Both the position numbers and the translations under genes were made by a program. A model generated the notes under the pieces. It saw only the letters and a program-made list of their open reading frames with translations. It made no database searches and was not told where the DNA came from. Below, piece by piece: positions 15,983-25,557 of a DNA stretch of 64,000 nucleotides. The DNA is from Streptomonospora litoralis (GTDB lineage Bacteria; Actinomycetota; Actinomycetes; Streptosporangiales; Streptosporangiaceae), in assembly GCF_004323735.1 (NCBI RefSeq), contig NZ_CP036455.1:5513101-5577100 (forward strand), written 5' to 3'. Position 1 is the stretch's first letter, and each line of letters opens with the position of its first letter.

Positions 15983-17104
15983 TCAGGCCAGCGTCAGGCC
16001 CCACCGCTGCAGGATCGGGTTGACCTCCTGGTAGTAGGTGGTGCCGCCCCAGCTGCAGTTGCCGGAGCCGCCGGAGGTGACGCCCTGGGCCTGGTTGCCG
16101 CTGACCCAGGAGCCGCCGGAGTCGCCCGGCTCGGCGCAGACGTTGGTCCGCGTGAGCCCGTACACCGTGCCCTGCGGGTAGCGGACCGTCTGGTTGCGGG
16201 CCTGGATGGTGCCGCAGTGCCAGCCGGTGGTCGACCCCGAACGGCAGATGGACGAGCCGATGGGGGCCCGCGCGGACCCGGCGACGTTGACCGTGCCTCC
16301 GGAGTAGTCGTTCACCCGCGGGGTCGGGTTCCATCCGGCGTTGGCCCGCACGTAGCCCATGTCCCGGCTGGGGAACACGGAGCCGGCGAACGATCCGCTG
16401 CCGCCGTTCGCGCCGGAGACGGAGTCTCCCGCGCCGCCGCAGTGGCCGGCGGTGACGAACCCGGTGGTGACCGCGAAGCCCACGGAGCACCGCGAACTGC
16501 CGTTGATGTAGTAGGCGTCGCCGCCGACGATGTCGGCGAAGGTCTCGGGCTGCTCGGTGCTTTCCTCGACCTTGACGGCGCCCTTGGCGACGCCCGCCTC
16601 GGCGACCAGCTTCCTGCCGGCCTTCGCGGCGCCCTGCTCGACCGTCATGACCACGGTGTCGGCCTCGACGTCGGCGTACCAGCCGGTCACACCGGAGGCG
16701 GCCTCCTCGGAACTGGCGTTGAGGTCGGCCACGACCTTGTCGAGGGCCTTCCGGCCGTAGGTGACGACCTCCGCATCGGCGCCGGCGTCTTCGACCGTGT
16801 CGGCCGCGTCGGCGTCGGTGACCGAGACCGTCAGCTCACCGGTCTCGGTGTCGAACACGGCTCCGCCGAAGTCGGAGCCGAGGTCGGCGCGCAGCTCGTC
16901 CTGGAGGGAACGGGCCCGGCTCTCCTGCTGGATCAGTTGCTTCGCCTCGGACTCGGTCAGCCCGAGGTCGCGCTGCATGGCATCGAGCTGTTCGGGCGCC
17001 GCCGTCGGTGCGGGGTCTGCCGCCGCGGCGGTGGTAGCCGCCGCCATCAGTCCCATGGACAGGACGACGCCGCCGAGTGCCATGAATCGGGGGGATTTTC
17101 GCAC
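15983..17104 (-). CDS. Secreted streptogrisin-type serine protease (S1, alpha-lytic-protease family)
   Basis: A 373-residue preproprotease. Residues 1-28 are a secretion signal (MALGGVVLSMGLMAAATTAAAA). About 29-190 is an alpha-lytic-protease pro-region that would fold the enzyme. The mature chymotrypsin-fold domain starts near DIVGGDAYYING. The catalytic triad is complete: His221 (TAGHC), Asp248 (SRDMGYV) and Ser329 (GDSGGSW). Cys pairs 206/222, 287/297 and 323/350 fit family disulfides. It is exported and self-processing. Expression may be controlled at the 24-bp palindrome about 110 bases upstream. Specificity is not certain; the Ser/Gly around the pocket suggests hydrophobic P1. Confidence 0.93.
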   Translation of the reverse strand: MRKSPRFMALGGVVLSMGLMAAATTAAAADPAPTAAPEQLDAMQRDLGLTESEAKQLIQQESRARSLQDELRADLGSDFGGAVFDTETGELTVSVTDADAADTVEDAGADAEVVTYGRKALDKVVADLNASSEEAASGVTGWYADVEADTVVMTVEQGAAKAGRKLVAEAGVAKGAVKVEESTEQPETFADIVGGDAYYINGSSRCSVGFAVTTGFVTAGHCGGAGDSVSGANGGSGSFAGSVFPSRDMGYVRANAGWNPTPRVNDYSGGTVNVAGSARAPIGSSICRSGSTTGWHCGTIQARNQTVRYPQGTVYGLTRTNVCAEPGDSGGSWVSGNQAQGVTSGGSGNCSWGGTTYYQEVNPILQRWGLTLA

Positions 17105-17738
17105 GTGCCTTACTCCTTGAGCGGGGGTGGAAAAGGACAGCTACGCCCGGTGTCGGGACCGGACGCGAATCCCCGGCGGGGTGGACCTTGTGGGCCCGGT
17201 GCCCGCCGCATTCACCGAACGTTCGGTGAATGGGTTGAAACGATAAGTGAAGTTCACGGCGAGCAACAGACCCGACACGGAACGGGATACCGGACCACTC
17301 GGGACCGATGCCGCGAGTCACCTCTAGACCGGCGACCTCAGCAGGCCCGCCTGACGTCGGATTTCACGAACACGAAACAACGCTCGACCGACTCGCGATT
17401 GGCGACACAAGGGATGATCTTGGCCAGATGCGGCCAATTTATCCACAACTCCTAAGACGGAAGAGGACGTACAAGCGCACCAACGAGACGGTTACGCACC
17501 GAACAGGCCGAAGAACCAGACAGAAAGAGACTTGCGCACGTGCACGCCGCAGCCCCTCCACTGCCGCGCCACCGCCGCCTGGCAAGCCGTCGACGCACGT
17601 CGCAGTGGGCCCGGCGGCCCCTTCGGCCGTGCCCGGCGCCGGGTCCGCTCCGTATATCGCGGGCGGGCAGCGTGCATCGGGTACCGCATCCGGGAAACAA
17701 CTATCTGTGACGGACTACCGATTCGGAGGGGGACCGTC
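17105..17738. other. Intergenic region upstream of protease and GlsB genes
   Basis: A 634-base divergent gap with lower G+C in the middle (17350-17520). It holds a 24-bp palindrome at 17209-17232 and a short dyad TTGGCC-N6-GGCCAA at 17420-17437. The only open frames are short and without ribosome sites. Confidence 0.5.
17209..17232. promoter_or_regulatory. Perfect 24-bp palindrome upstream of protease gene
   Basis: CATTCACCGAAC followed directly by its exact reverse complement, 105 bases before the protease ATG. The ACCGAACGTTCGGT core has the form of a TetR-family operator. Such a site fits controlled expression of the secreted protease, but no regulator gene adjoins it. Confidence 0.6.
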
Positions 17739-18011
17739 ATGGAGATCGTCTTCAGCATCATCTCCGCGCTGATCATCGGACTCGTCATCGGTGTCCTGGC
17801 GCGGATCATCCTGCCCGGCAAGCAGAACATCTCCATCTGGATGACGATCGCCGTGGGCGCCGTCGCGGCCCTGATCGGCACGGCGATCGCGGGCTTCGCC
17901 GGATACGCCGACACCCCGGGCATCGACTGGTGGGAGCTGATCACCCAGCTGGCACTGGCCGTGGTCGGTGTCGGGCTCGTCTCGGGCATGGGCGGGCGCG
18001 AGCGCGACTGA
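17739..18011 (+). CDS. GlsB/YeaQ/YmgE-family stress-response membrane protein
   Basis: A 90-residue protein with three membrane helices: residues 3-24 (VFSIISALIIGLVIGVLARII), 34-54 and about 68-85. The order, the LARIILPG loop and the Gly-rich end GVGLVSGMGG match the transglycosylase-associated (GlsB/YeaQ) family, small inner-membrane proteins induced by stress in many bacteria. The start follows GGAGGGGGACC. The middle loop with DTPGIDWWEL is longer than in E. coli. It appears to be transcribed alone. Confidence 0.88.
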   Translation: MEIVFSIISALIIGLVIGVLARIILPGKQNISIWMTIAVGAVAALIGTAIAGFAGYADTPGIDWWELITQLALAVVGVGLVSGMGGRERD

Positions 18012-18448
18012 TCGCCGGCAGCCGGCGCTGCGAACCGCGGCGCACCGGGACGCTGCGAGGGCCTTCTAGGTGACTTCTAGGCGGCCTTCCGCGACCGCGG
18101 AGCCGACCAGACTGCCGTCCCGGTAGCGGACCGACCGGTTCACGGACCGACCGCAGCCCGGGCGCCCTACCGCCGCCCGGGTTTCGGTCATGCTTATTCG
18201 GGGGAATGATCAGCCGGAAATTGCCCGCCACAGATCGGGGCACAGGCGACAAACCCCCGCGAGTCGCCCGCGCGTCCGTGGAATCGATCTCGTAGGATCG
18301 CCCTGCATCGCCGGAGTCGGCCCGCCACGGGCCGTCGCGGCCGCACGCCGCACCCGCCGCTCCGCCCGCTCCCCTGTCGCGGCCCGGCGCATCCACCTCA
18401 GCGCGCCTGCTCCCGACCGCTCCCGCCCCCTGCATGAAGAGACTCCGT
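18012..18448. other. Intergenic region without recognised gene
   Basis: A 437-base gap between the GlsB and LCP genes. A short direct repeat (TTCTAGGTGACTTCTAGG) is at about 18065. Nothing else identifiable is present; it should contain the LCP promoter. Confidence 0.4.
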
Positions 18449-20080
18449 ATGCCCGACGACGCTCGCGGCGCCGACTCCGGTTCCGCCGACCCCAACCGCC
18501 CGCAAGCCCCCGAGCAGACCCGCGAGTCCGGCGCATCGGCGGCCCGGGAGGTCGGCGGCGCCTCCACCGAGTCCGAGGCGGAGGGCGGAGCGCGCCGAGG
18601 CGAGAGCGGGACTGTCGGCGACCAGGCGGAGTCCGCCGCGAAGGAGGACCGGCCAGATCCCGCGACCGGCGAGCCCGGCGCCCAGGAGTCCGGAGGTAGC
18701 GAGGCGGCCGGCGCCGCGGGGCGCCCCGGCGTGTCCGCCGAGTCGGCCGCCTCCACGGGCAGGGCACGGAACGAGGAGCGGACGGAGACCGCGGAGAACG
18801 GGGACGCCGCCGACGACTCCCATTCCCGCAAGCCGACCGCCACCGCCCCGCGGTCCGCGAAGCGCCGCCGACTGCCGCGCCTGGCCGCATGGACGGCGGC
18901 GCTCGCCGCGGTCGTACTGGTCGCAGCTGCCGGGACCGCCTACGGCTACTACCACTCCCTGCAGAACGACATCGTCCGCCACGATCTGGACGCCGCCCTG
19001 GACGAGGAGGACCGGCCGGAGAAGATCGGCGACGACGTCAACATCCTCTTCATCGGCTCCGACGGCAGGGAAGGCGGCAACGCCGCCTACGGCGGGCGCG
19101 ACTTCGTCGGCGAGCGCTCCGACGCGCTGATGCTCGCCCACATCTCCCCCGACGGCCGCGCCACAGTCGTCAACTTCCCGCGCGACTCGCTCGTCCAGCT
19201 GCCCGAATGCGCCCCCTACGGCGAGACCGAGGGGACCGCCGGATACCACGGCATGATCAACGCCGCGCTGTTCCACGGCGGCCCTCCGTGCGTGGTGAAG
19301 ACCGTCGAGTCGCTCACCGACATCCGCATCGACCACTTCGCCCACCTGAGCTTCGTCGGCTTCCGGGAGATGATCGATGCGATCGGCGGCGTGCGGATGT
19401 GCATTCCGCAGCCCATGCACGACGAGCGCGCCCAGCTCGACCTGGAGGCGGGCGATCAGCGGCTCAGCGGTGAGGAGGCGCTGTCCTTCGTCCGGGCCCG
19501 CTACGAGATCGGCAACGGCGGCGACATCGGGCGCATCGACCGCCAGCAGATGTTCCTCGGAGCACTCGCCGACGAGGTGACCGACAGCGACCTGCTCACC
19601 CGCCCCGGCCAGGCCACCGGAATGCTGCGCGCCGTCACCGAGCACACCGGGACCGACGACGAGTTCACCCTGCCGACGATGGTCTCCATCGCCTCGACGC
19701 TCGCCGGAACCGACCTCTCCGACATCGCCTTCTACACGGTGCCGTGGAACCGCGCGCCCCTCGACCCCAACCGGGTGGTCTGGGACGAGGCCGCCGCGTC
19801 CCGCCTGTTCTCCGCCGTCCGGCACGACCGGCCGGTGGAGGACCGGCTGCTCGTCACCGGCGAGGAGGACACCGGCGGCTCCGGTTCCGACGATCCGGCC
19901 GCGTCGGACGACGCCGGGGGCGGATCGGACGCCGCCGCCACCCCGGAGCCGAGCGCCGACGACCCGAGCGCCGGACCCACCGCGTCCGCCGCACCCATCG
20001 AGGGCCGCGACGCGACGTCCAATCCGTGCGCCAACGGCCTCGGCCGCGGCACGGAGAGCGCCGAGGAGTCGCGGATGTGA
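18449..20080 (+). CDS. LytR-CpsA-Psr family cell-wall glycopolymer ligase
   Basis: About 543 residues. A long disordered acidic cytoplasmic tail (residues 1-135) precedes a basic stretch and one membrane helix (LAAWTAALAAVVLVAAAGTAYGYY). The extracytoplasmic LCP domain follows: NILFIGSDGR, GERSDALMLAHI, VVNFPRDSLV, GGVRMCIPQPMHDE and VRARYEIGNGGDIGRIDRQQ. The Arg and Asp residues that bind the lipid-pyrophosphate substrate are in these motifs. It attaches wall teichoic acid or other polymers to peptidoglycan. The C-terminal 80 residues are Asp/Ser/Ala-rich. I prefer ATG 18449, which has AAGAGA upstream, over ATG 18434, which has nothing. Confidence 0.92.
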   Translation: MPDDARGADSGSADPNRPQAPEQTRESGASAAREVGGASTESEAEGGARRGESGTVGDQAESAAKEDRPDPATGEPGAQESGGSEAAGAAGRPGVSAESAASTGRARNEERTETAENGDAADDSHSRKPTATAPRSAKRRRLPRLAAWTAALAAVVLVAAAGTAYGYYHSLQNDIVRHDLDAALDEEDRPEKIGDDVNILFIGSDGREGGNAAYGGRDFVGERSDALMLAHISPDGRATVVNFPRDSLVQLPECAPYGETEGTAGYHGMINAALFHGGPPCVVKTVESLTDIRIDHFAHLSFVGFREMIDAIGGVRMCIPQPMHDERAQLDLEAGDQRLSGEEALSFVRARYEIGNGGDIGRIDRQQMFLGALADEVTDSDLLTRPGQATGMLRAVTEHTGTDDEFTLPTMVSIASTLAGTDLSDIAFYTVPWNRAPLDPNRVVWDEAAASRLFSAVRHDRPVEDRLLVTGEEDTGGSGSDDPAASDDAGGGSDAAATPEPSADDPSAGPTASAAPIEGRDATSNPCANGLGRGTESAEESRM

Positions 20081-20342
20081 CCGATCCCCGCAGCAGCGCC
20101 GGCTCCCATCGAAGGCCCATCGCCACCCCCGGGCCACTGCTGGTAGTTGCGCGAGTACTTTGCGAGTAATTCTGCGTTTTGTGCGAACCGATCCCCCCGG
20201 TTCGCGCGTCCGACCTATCGGGTATCACCGTCCCCGCACCACACAGTGGCCGACAAGCCTCCGCCGCCGAGTCGCGGTGGCACCACCTCCCCGCCACATC
20301 CGGGACCGTGCCCGCAAACCGACGACCTGGAGGACCCCCGAA

Positions 20343-21656
20343 GTGACATCCCGCTTTCCACGCCGGCGCACGGCCGCGCTGTGCATCGCGAGTGCCGCGG
20401 TCATGGTCGCGGCCTCCGCATGCAGTACCGCCCCCAGCGAAGGCGACCTGGCCAACGAGGAGCCCACCGTCGCCAAAGCCCAAGTGACGATCACCCCTGA
20501 GGACGGCGGCACCGAGGTCCGACCCGATTCCCCGATCGTCGTCAGCGCGGACAACGGCACGATCACCGACGTGCAGGTCGAGCAGTCGCTGTCCGAGGGC
20601 GAAACCGGCCAGAGTGAGGCCGCCCAGGATGAGGCCGCCCAGGGCGAGACCGACGAGAGCATGACCGGCGCCTACAACGACGACAAGACCGAATGGGTCA
20701 GCGAATGGACGCTGCACCCCGGTAGCGACGTCACGGTGACGGCGGTGGCCGAGAACAAGGAAGGCACGAGCACCGAGGTCATCAGCGAGTTCTCGACGGT
20801 CCCGCCGGTCGAGGGACAGCGGCTGGAGATCAAGAGCATCAACGTCGAACCCGACAGCACCGTCGGCGTCGGCATGCCGGTGATCGTGGACTTCGACATG
20901 CCTGTGCAGAACAAGGCGCAGGTCGAGGCCGCCATGGAGGTCTCCTCCGAGAAGCCCGCGCAGGGCGCCTGGAACTGGTTCGGCGACAAGCGGGCCGTGT
21001 TCCGGCCCGAGGAGTACTGGGAGCCGCACCAGAAGGTCACCGTGAACCTGAACCTCGCCGGTGTGGCGGCCTCCGAGGGTGTGTGGGGCATCGAGAACCG
21101 CGAATTCGAGTTCGAGGTCGGGCGCTCCCAGATCACCACGATCGACGAGAACGCCCACCACATGACCGTCGAACGCGACGGCCAGACCATCAAGGAGTTC
21201 CCGGTCAGCCTGGGCAAGGCCAACGTCCGGAAGTACACCACCACCTCCGGTACGCACCTGACCATGGCGTTCCACACCGACTACCGGATGAGCAACGACA
21301 CCCTGGGCGTCTCCAAGGACGACCCCGAGTACTACGAGGAGTACGTGGACTACGCGGTCCGCATCTCCAACTCGGGCGAGTTCCTGCACACCGCCGACTG
21401 GAACTACCAGCTCGGCGAGGCCAACACCAGCCACGGCTGCATCAACATGAGCGTCGCCGACTCCCGCTGGTTCTACGAGGAGAGCCTGCGCGGCGACCCC
21501 GTCGACATCACCGGCACCGACCGCGAACTGCCGGTCGACAACGGCTGGGGCTTCTGGCAGCGCTCCGCCCAGGAGTGGATCTCCCAGAGCGCGACCGGCG
21601 AGGCCGACGACACGACCGAGCCCGGCACCCCGGGCTCGCCGCACCACCAGCAGTGA
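20343..21656 (+). CDS. L,D-transpeptidase lipoprotein (YkuD with Ig-like domains)
   Basis: A 437-residue envelope enzyme that forms 3-3 peptidoglycan cross-links. The GTG start follows GGAGG. The N terminus has twin arginines (FPRRRTAALC), a hydrophobic segment and a lipobox ending AASAC, so it is a lipoprotein. Two Ig-like domains (about 45-265) contain an acidic Gln/Glu/Ala insert near residue 85-105. The YkuD domain follows, with the active site SHGCINMSVADS (His about 364, Cys about 366). This architecture matches mycobacterial LdtMt2-like enzymes. A very strong terminator lies 80 bases downstream. Confidence 0.93.
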   Translation: MTSRFPRRRTAALCIASAAVMVAASACSTAPSEGDLANEEPTVAKAQVTITPEDGGTEVRPDSPIVVSADNGTITDVQVEQSLSEGETGQSEAAQDEAAQGETDESMTGAYNDDKTEWVSEWTLHPGSDVTVTAVAENKEGTSTEVISEFSTVPPVEGQRLEIKSINVEPDSTVGVGMPVIVDFDMPVQNKAQVEAAMEVSSEKPAQGAWNWFGDKRAVFRPEEYWEPHQKVTVNLNLAGVAASEGVWGIENREFEFEVGRSQITTIDENAHHMTVERDGQTIKEFPVSLGKANVRKYTTTSGTHLTMAFHTDYRMSNDTLGVSKDDPEYYEEYVDYAVRISNSGEFLHTADWNYQLGEANTSHGCINMSVADSRWFYEESLRGDPVDITGTDRELPVDNGWGFWQRSAQEWISQSATGEADDTTEPGTPGSPHHQQ

Positions 21657-21738
21657 TCGGCACCGTCCGCCGGAGCGAGGCCGACCCGCGGACGTGATGC
21701 GCCCGGCCGGTCCGGACCGGCCGTGAGGCCGGCATGAG

Positions 21739-21783
21739 AACGGGGCCCGTCCCACCCGCCGAAGCGGTGGGACGGGCCCCGTT
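21739..21783 (+). terminator. Strong rho-independent-like terminator
   Basis: An 18-bp perfect stem (AACGGGGCCCGTCCCACC and its inverse) with a nine-base loop, ending in GTTT. It lies 82 bases after the L,D-transpeptidase stop codon. Confidence 0.85.
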
Positions 21784-22293
21784 TCGTGTCGGAGCGGGGC
21801 CCGCGGCGCGGCTCGGCCACGGGTCCCCGCCGGGCGGGTGCCGCAGTCGGCCCCTTGAACGCCGCCGCACCGGCGCCCGGCTCCGAGCGGACGGCGGCCG
21901 CCTCCGGAACGTCCCCAAGGCCCCCGCCTTCATGGGGGTGTCCCGTGGGGCGACCGCCGGACCACCCGTCACCGGTCCGGGCTACCCCCTGCCGCGAATG
22001 CGACTGCCCGAATACCGGTTGGCCTCACGTTCGAAAGTCCTTCGGGTGGATCGGACCACTGCCCGATTCGATACCGCGCGCCCCTTGCCGGCGATGGTTT
22101 CCGCCGCGGTGGCGCAAGGGCCCCGAGCGCCGGGGCCGGACCGGGAATCCGCCCTGGGAACCCCCACAGTTCCCAGGGCGTCGCGTCCGGCCGACCGCCG
22201 AGCGCCCGGGGCCGGTGTGCGCCGCGCCCCGGACGGGTCGGGCAGCGCACGATCGGGACGGCTCGTGCCCGAGCCGATCAGGCGAAGGCGCGA
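21784..22293. other. Non-coding gap between terminator and convergent gene
   Basis: A 510-base stretch with no supported gene. It holds a 12-bp perfect hairpin at 22150-22180, placed to end transcription of the minus-strand repeat-protein gene. Long open frames across it have no start context and reflect high G+C. Confidence 0.5.
22150..22180 (-). terminator. Hairpin terminator after the repeat-protein gene
   Basis: CGCCCTGGGAAC and its exact inverse around a seven-base loop, about 115 bases downstream of the minus-strand stop at 22294. Confidence 0.55.
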
Positions 22294-23673
22294 TCAGAGC
22301 GCGGGCGTGCCCACACCCTGGACGACGTCGACGACGCCGGTCGCCCCTGCGCCACCGGCCGCGGCCTCGGCGACGTCACCCGCGGCCTCGCCGGTGTCGA
22401 CCTGCTCGGTCACCTCGTCCAGCGAGGGGGCCTCCTGCTTCACAGTGTCCGCGTCCGCGGCACCGCCGACTTGCTCGGCGCCGGGAACGGCGGACTCCAC
22501 GGCCTCGGTGTCGGCGCCCTCCACCGAGATCGGGGCCTCGGGCAGCTGCTCCTCGACGCTCCCGGTGGAGGGCGCGGGCAGCTCGCCGGCGAGGCGGCCG
22601 GTCTCCTCGGTGGTGTTGGGCAGGACCGCGCCGGCGGACTGCTCGACCGCGGTGCCCACGGCCTCACCGGCGATCTCCGAGGGGCTGCCCTCGACGGACG
22701 CGGGGGTCGGCAGCTCGTTGCGCAGCGGCAGCGTCTCGGTGGCACCGCCGGGCATGCCGGGCAGCAGGCCGCCGCCACCGAGCAGGTCGGTCACCCCGCT
22801 GGTGGGCAGCATGCCGGCGGGACCGCCCTGGCTGGGCACGACGCCCTGCGCGGGCAGGGTGGTCCCCACGCCGTCCACGGGAGCCGCCTGCGGGACGGTG
22901 CCCTCACGCAGCGGCAGGGTCTGGCCGCCGCCCAGCAGGTTCGTCAGCTGCCCCAGCGGCAGCGCCTCCGTGCTCGGCATCCCCGCGGGCAGAGTGGTCC
23001 CCACACCGTCCACCGGAGCCGCCTGCGGGACGGTGCCCTCACGCAGCGGCAGGGTCTGGCCGCCGCCCAGCAGGTTCGTCAGCTGCCCCAGCGGCAGCGC
23101 CTCCGTGCTCGGCATCCCCGCGGGCAGAGTGGTCCCCACACCGTCCACCGGAGCCGCCTGCGGGACGGTGCCCTCACGCAGCGGCAGGGTCTGGCCGCCG
23201 CCCAGCAGGTTCGTCAGCTGCCCCAGCGGCAGCGCCTCCGTGCTCGGCATCCCCGCGGGCAGAGTGGTCCCCACACCGTCCACCGGAGCCGCCTGCGGCA
23301 CCACGCCGCTGCCCAGACCCACGGTGTGCCGGGCCCGGTCGAGCGCGTCGTGGACGGTGTCGAGCTGGGCTTGGGCCTGCGGGCCCACGGGGGACATGTC
23401 GCCGGCCGGGGTGCCCAGGTTCACGGTGCTCGGCGCGGGCTGGGCGTTGCGCAGGTCGGCCTCCTTCGCCTTGGCGACCAGCGACGAGGCGCCACCGCCC
23501 AGCCCCGCGGGCAGGCTGGTCTGGACGGGGGACGACTGCGGCGCCAGGGAGTCAGTTGCGCTCAGCGCGCCGAGGTCGTCGGCTCCGGCGGATCCCGCGC
23601 CGAGAGCGGCGACGCCTGCGGCACCGGCCGCCACGAGAACGGCCTTGGCGGACTGGCGAGCGAACTGGAACAT
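22294..23673 (-). CDS. Secreted protein with three 45-residue repeats
   Basis: A 459-residue exported protein of unknown function. Residues 1-31 are a signal peptide (VLVAAGAAGVAALGAGSAGA). After an Ala-rich region come three consecutive 45-residue repeats (about 124-258) and a partial fourth. Each contains VPQAAPVDGVGTTLPAGMPS and LGQLTNLLGGGQTLPLREG, and the DNA copies are almost identical. Residues 300-459 are acidic, Ala/Glu/Val-rich and probably disordered. There are no Cys and no sortase motif. The start follows a GGAAGGACGTTCC context. It is likely a surface or matrix protein. The near-identity of the repeat DNA suggests recent expansion or copy-number variation. Confidence 0.8.
   Translation of the reverse strand: MFQFARQSAKAVLVAAGAAGVAALGAGSAGADDLGALSATDSLAPQSSPVQTSLPAGLGGGASSLVAKAKEADLRNAQPAPSTVNLGTPAGDMSPVGPQAQAQLDTVHDALDRARHTVGLGSGVVPQAAPVDGVGTTLPAGMPSTEALPLGQLTNLLGGGQTLPLREGTVPQAAPVDGVGTTLPAGMPSTEALPLGQLTNLLGGGQTLPLREGTVPQAAPVDGVGTTLPAGMPSTEALPLGQLTNLLGGGQTLPLREGTVPQAAPVDGVGTTLPAQGVVPSQGGPAGMLPTSGVTDLLGGGGLLPGMPGGATETLPLRNELPTPASVEGSPSEIAGEAVGTAVEQSAGAVLPNTTEETGRLAGELPAPSTGSVEEQLPEAPISVEGADTEAVESAVPGAEQVGGAADADTVKQEAPSLDEVTEQVDTGEAAGDVAEAAAGGAGATGVVDVVQGVGTPAL
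22852..23304 (-). repeat. 135-bp coding tandem repeat, 3.3 copies
   Basis: Three copies of a 135-base unit, almost identical, plus the first 48 bases of a fourth at the 3' side of the gene. All are in frame (45 codons). Slippage or recombination here would change protein length by 45 residues. Confidence 0.9.
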
Positions 23674-24056
23674 GGAACGTCCTTCCGGATCGTAGGAGTG
23701 TCGATTGCAGTTGGGGATGGACTCGGATGCGGTCCGTTTCCGCGGTGACGCCCTGGCCGGGGGCGCCGACCGCGGTCTTCTGGGATGACTTCGGGAATTC
23801 CTCCCGGCGGCTCCGCGTCCGCGCGTGGCTGGCGCGGACGGTGGATGCCGGGATCAACCTGAGGATCTGGCGGACCTCGGGCTGACGTGAGCCTCGTGCC
23901 GGAGACGCGTGGAGTCGCTTCCGATCACGGGCACGGGGCTCACGTCAGCCCCCAGTGGACGGATTCGCCGCTGGACCGCGGGCCGGGTGCCAGAAGAGGT
24001 GCACGCTGCCGCCGAGCCGGAGAAGGCGGCGGTCGGCGCGTCCCAGGCGGAGGGTC
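23674..24056. other. Intergenic region between two secreted-protein genes
   Basis: A 383-base gap between two minus-strand genes. It contains a long imperfect inverted repeat at 23879-23951 and the promoter of the downstream repeat-protein gene. No gene is seen. Confidence 0.5.
23879..23951 (-). terminator. Long inverted repeat, likely terminator
   Basis: GGGCTGACGTGAGCC at 23879-23893 pairs with 23937-23951, and the match continues inward with few mismatches (21 of 23). It lies 100 bases beyond the stop of the minus-strand gene at 24057. Confidence 0.5.
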
Positions 24057-25265
24057 CTAGTCGGGAGAGAAGGTGGGCTGCTCGCCGAGGTCCTGCGGAA
24101 CGTCGGCGAGCGCCGGGCGGGGGCACTGGAGCGAGCCCGCCGCCGGGACGGTGGAGGTCCCTGCGGGGATGTATCCGGCGCACGTGCCGCCGCCGGACTG
24201 AGATGTGTTCACCGCGGATCCCACGGCAGCCGCGTCGGGGCGGTCGGCACCGGAGGAGCGCGGTTCCGCGGCGTCGTCACCGGTGGTGTCGGCAGCGGCG
24301 CCGGGCGCGGCGGGGCCGTCGTATTCGGCGAAGGCCGCCGCTGTACCGGCGTGCACGGGCACCTGAGCGCCGGTCGTGGACGGAGTGCGGGTTTCGGCCG
24401 GAGCCGATCGGGCGCCGGAGGGCGGCGCGTTCTCCGCGTCGGCGGAGGGACCGGCCGAACGGCCGAAGTCGAAGGGGGGATCGAATGCGGGCAGCGTGAC
24501 CGCGCCGCGCATGCCGGCGGGGCCGAACCCGTCCATGCCGAGGCCCGGGAGGCCGTCGGGGCTGCTACCGGTTACGGCTGCCTCGGACACGGCCGCGGCG
24601 GCGTCGGACGCGCTCGCGGCGGAGATGGAGATGGGCACGGTGTGCCCGGCACCGCGACCGACTTCCCGGACGGCCGCCACGGTGCCGCCGATCCCCTCGG
24701 AGGCGGCGGAGCCACGCTGCTGCGACCCGGCCTCGGGAGCGTCCCCGCCCGAGCTGCCGGTGACGGCGGAAGTCGCGGAGCCGATCGGCTCGCCTGCGGC
24801 TTCACCGACCGTGTCCTGGAAGTTACTGGAATCGGAGTCGTTGGTGGAACCGCCGCCGTCGTCGGTCGCAACGCCGGAGGCGCCGCCTTCCGCCGCAGCC
24901 GAGGCGCCGTCGGCCGACTCGGTGGCTGTGGCGGCCGGCGTGCCCTTGGTGGAGCCGGCGACGGCGCCGAGGTCGGCGGTCGAACCTCCGCTGGTGACGC
25001 CGAGGTCCTCCGCGTCCTGCTGGGGCTCCCGTCCCTCCCGGTTCTCCCAGACGACGGCGGAACCGGTGATCGCGGAGCCGGACGCGGAGACGTCCGGGGA
25101 CTCCTCCGCCGCGGCACCCGCGGCGCCGACGAACCAGGCCCCCGAGAGCAATCCCGCCACGACCAGCCACCGACGAGCCGACGGGCGCGCCGTCCAGGAC
25201 CGCTGCAGCGCACACACACCGGCGGCGACGCGTGCTCCGCGTCCCGAACGGTGTATGCGCGGCAT
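24057..25265 (-). CDS. Secreted Ser/Ala/Gly-rich low-complexity protein
   Basis: A 402-residue protein with a long signal sequence: basic start (MPRIHRSGRGARV), twin-Arg-like RRW, hydrophobic core LVVAGLLSGAWFVGAAGA and cleavage near AAAEE. The rest is low complexity (Ala, Gly, Ser, Thr, Asp) with no repeats and two Cys near the C terminus (GGGTCAGY and SLQCPRP) that could form a disulfide. The start follows GGAAGGG. Like the next gene downstream it is an exported, probably disordered surface protein. I do not recognise the family. Confidence 0.7.
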   Translation of the reverse strand: MPRIHRSGRGARVAAGVCALQRSWTARPSARRWLVVAGLLSGAWFVGAAGAAAEESPDVSASGSAITGSAVVWENREGREPQQDAEDLGVTSGGSTADLGAVAGSTKGTPAATATESADGASAAAEGGASGVATDDGGGSTNDSDSSNFQDTVGEAAGEPIGSATSAVTGSSGGDAPEAGSQQRGSAASEGIGGTVAAVREVGRGAGHTVPISISAASASDAAAAVSEAAVTGSSPDGLPGLGMDGFGPAGMRGAVTLPAFDPPFDFGRSAGPSADAENAPPSGARSAPAETRTPSTTGAQVPVHAGTAAAFAEYDGPAAPGAAADTTGDDAAEPRSSGADRPDAAAVGSAVNTSQSGGGTCAGYIPAGTSTVPAAGSLQCPRPALADVPQDLGEQPTFSPD

Positions 25266-25557
25266 GGGTTCCCTTCCAGGGCGGTGCGCTGCCGAAGCCT
25301 GCAAAAGACCGCAGGAGTCGGCGAAGTCCAAAGGGGAGGTGCGGCGCAGCTCGATCGCTTCCGCAATTACGGACGCAACAGAGAACGCCAGACGGATGTC
25401 CGAATCCGGGCTCGATCCCGACAGTACGTGACCGTAGCACGATCACTACGCCGCGCAACCGACTAACGGCAGAATTGCCGGCGGGGATGCCGTGTATGGG
25501 CGTGGGTGAGTGCTTTCTCCTCCTGCTCGTCGCGGCAATCGAATGCTGAACTACGAC

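Noticed and set aside
22852-23304. Possible CRISPR array
   Set aside because: The 135-bp units are contiguous, in frame and without unique spacers; they encode protein repeats.
21734-23885. Long plus-strand open frames with Pro/Ser/Arg-rich repeats
   Set aside because: They are antisense to the secreted repeat-protein gene, whose signal peptide and in-frame repeats on the minus strand are clear.
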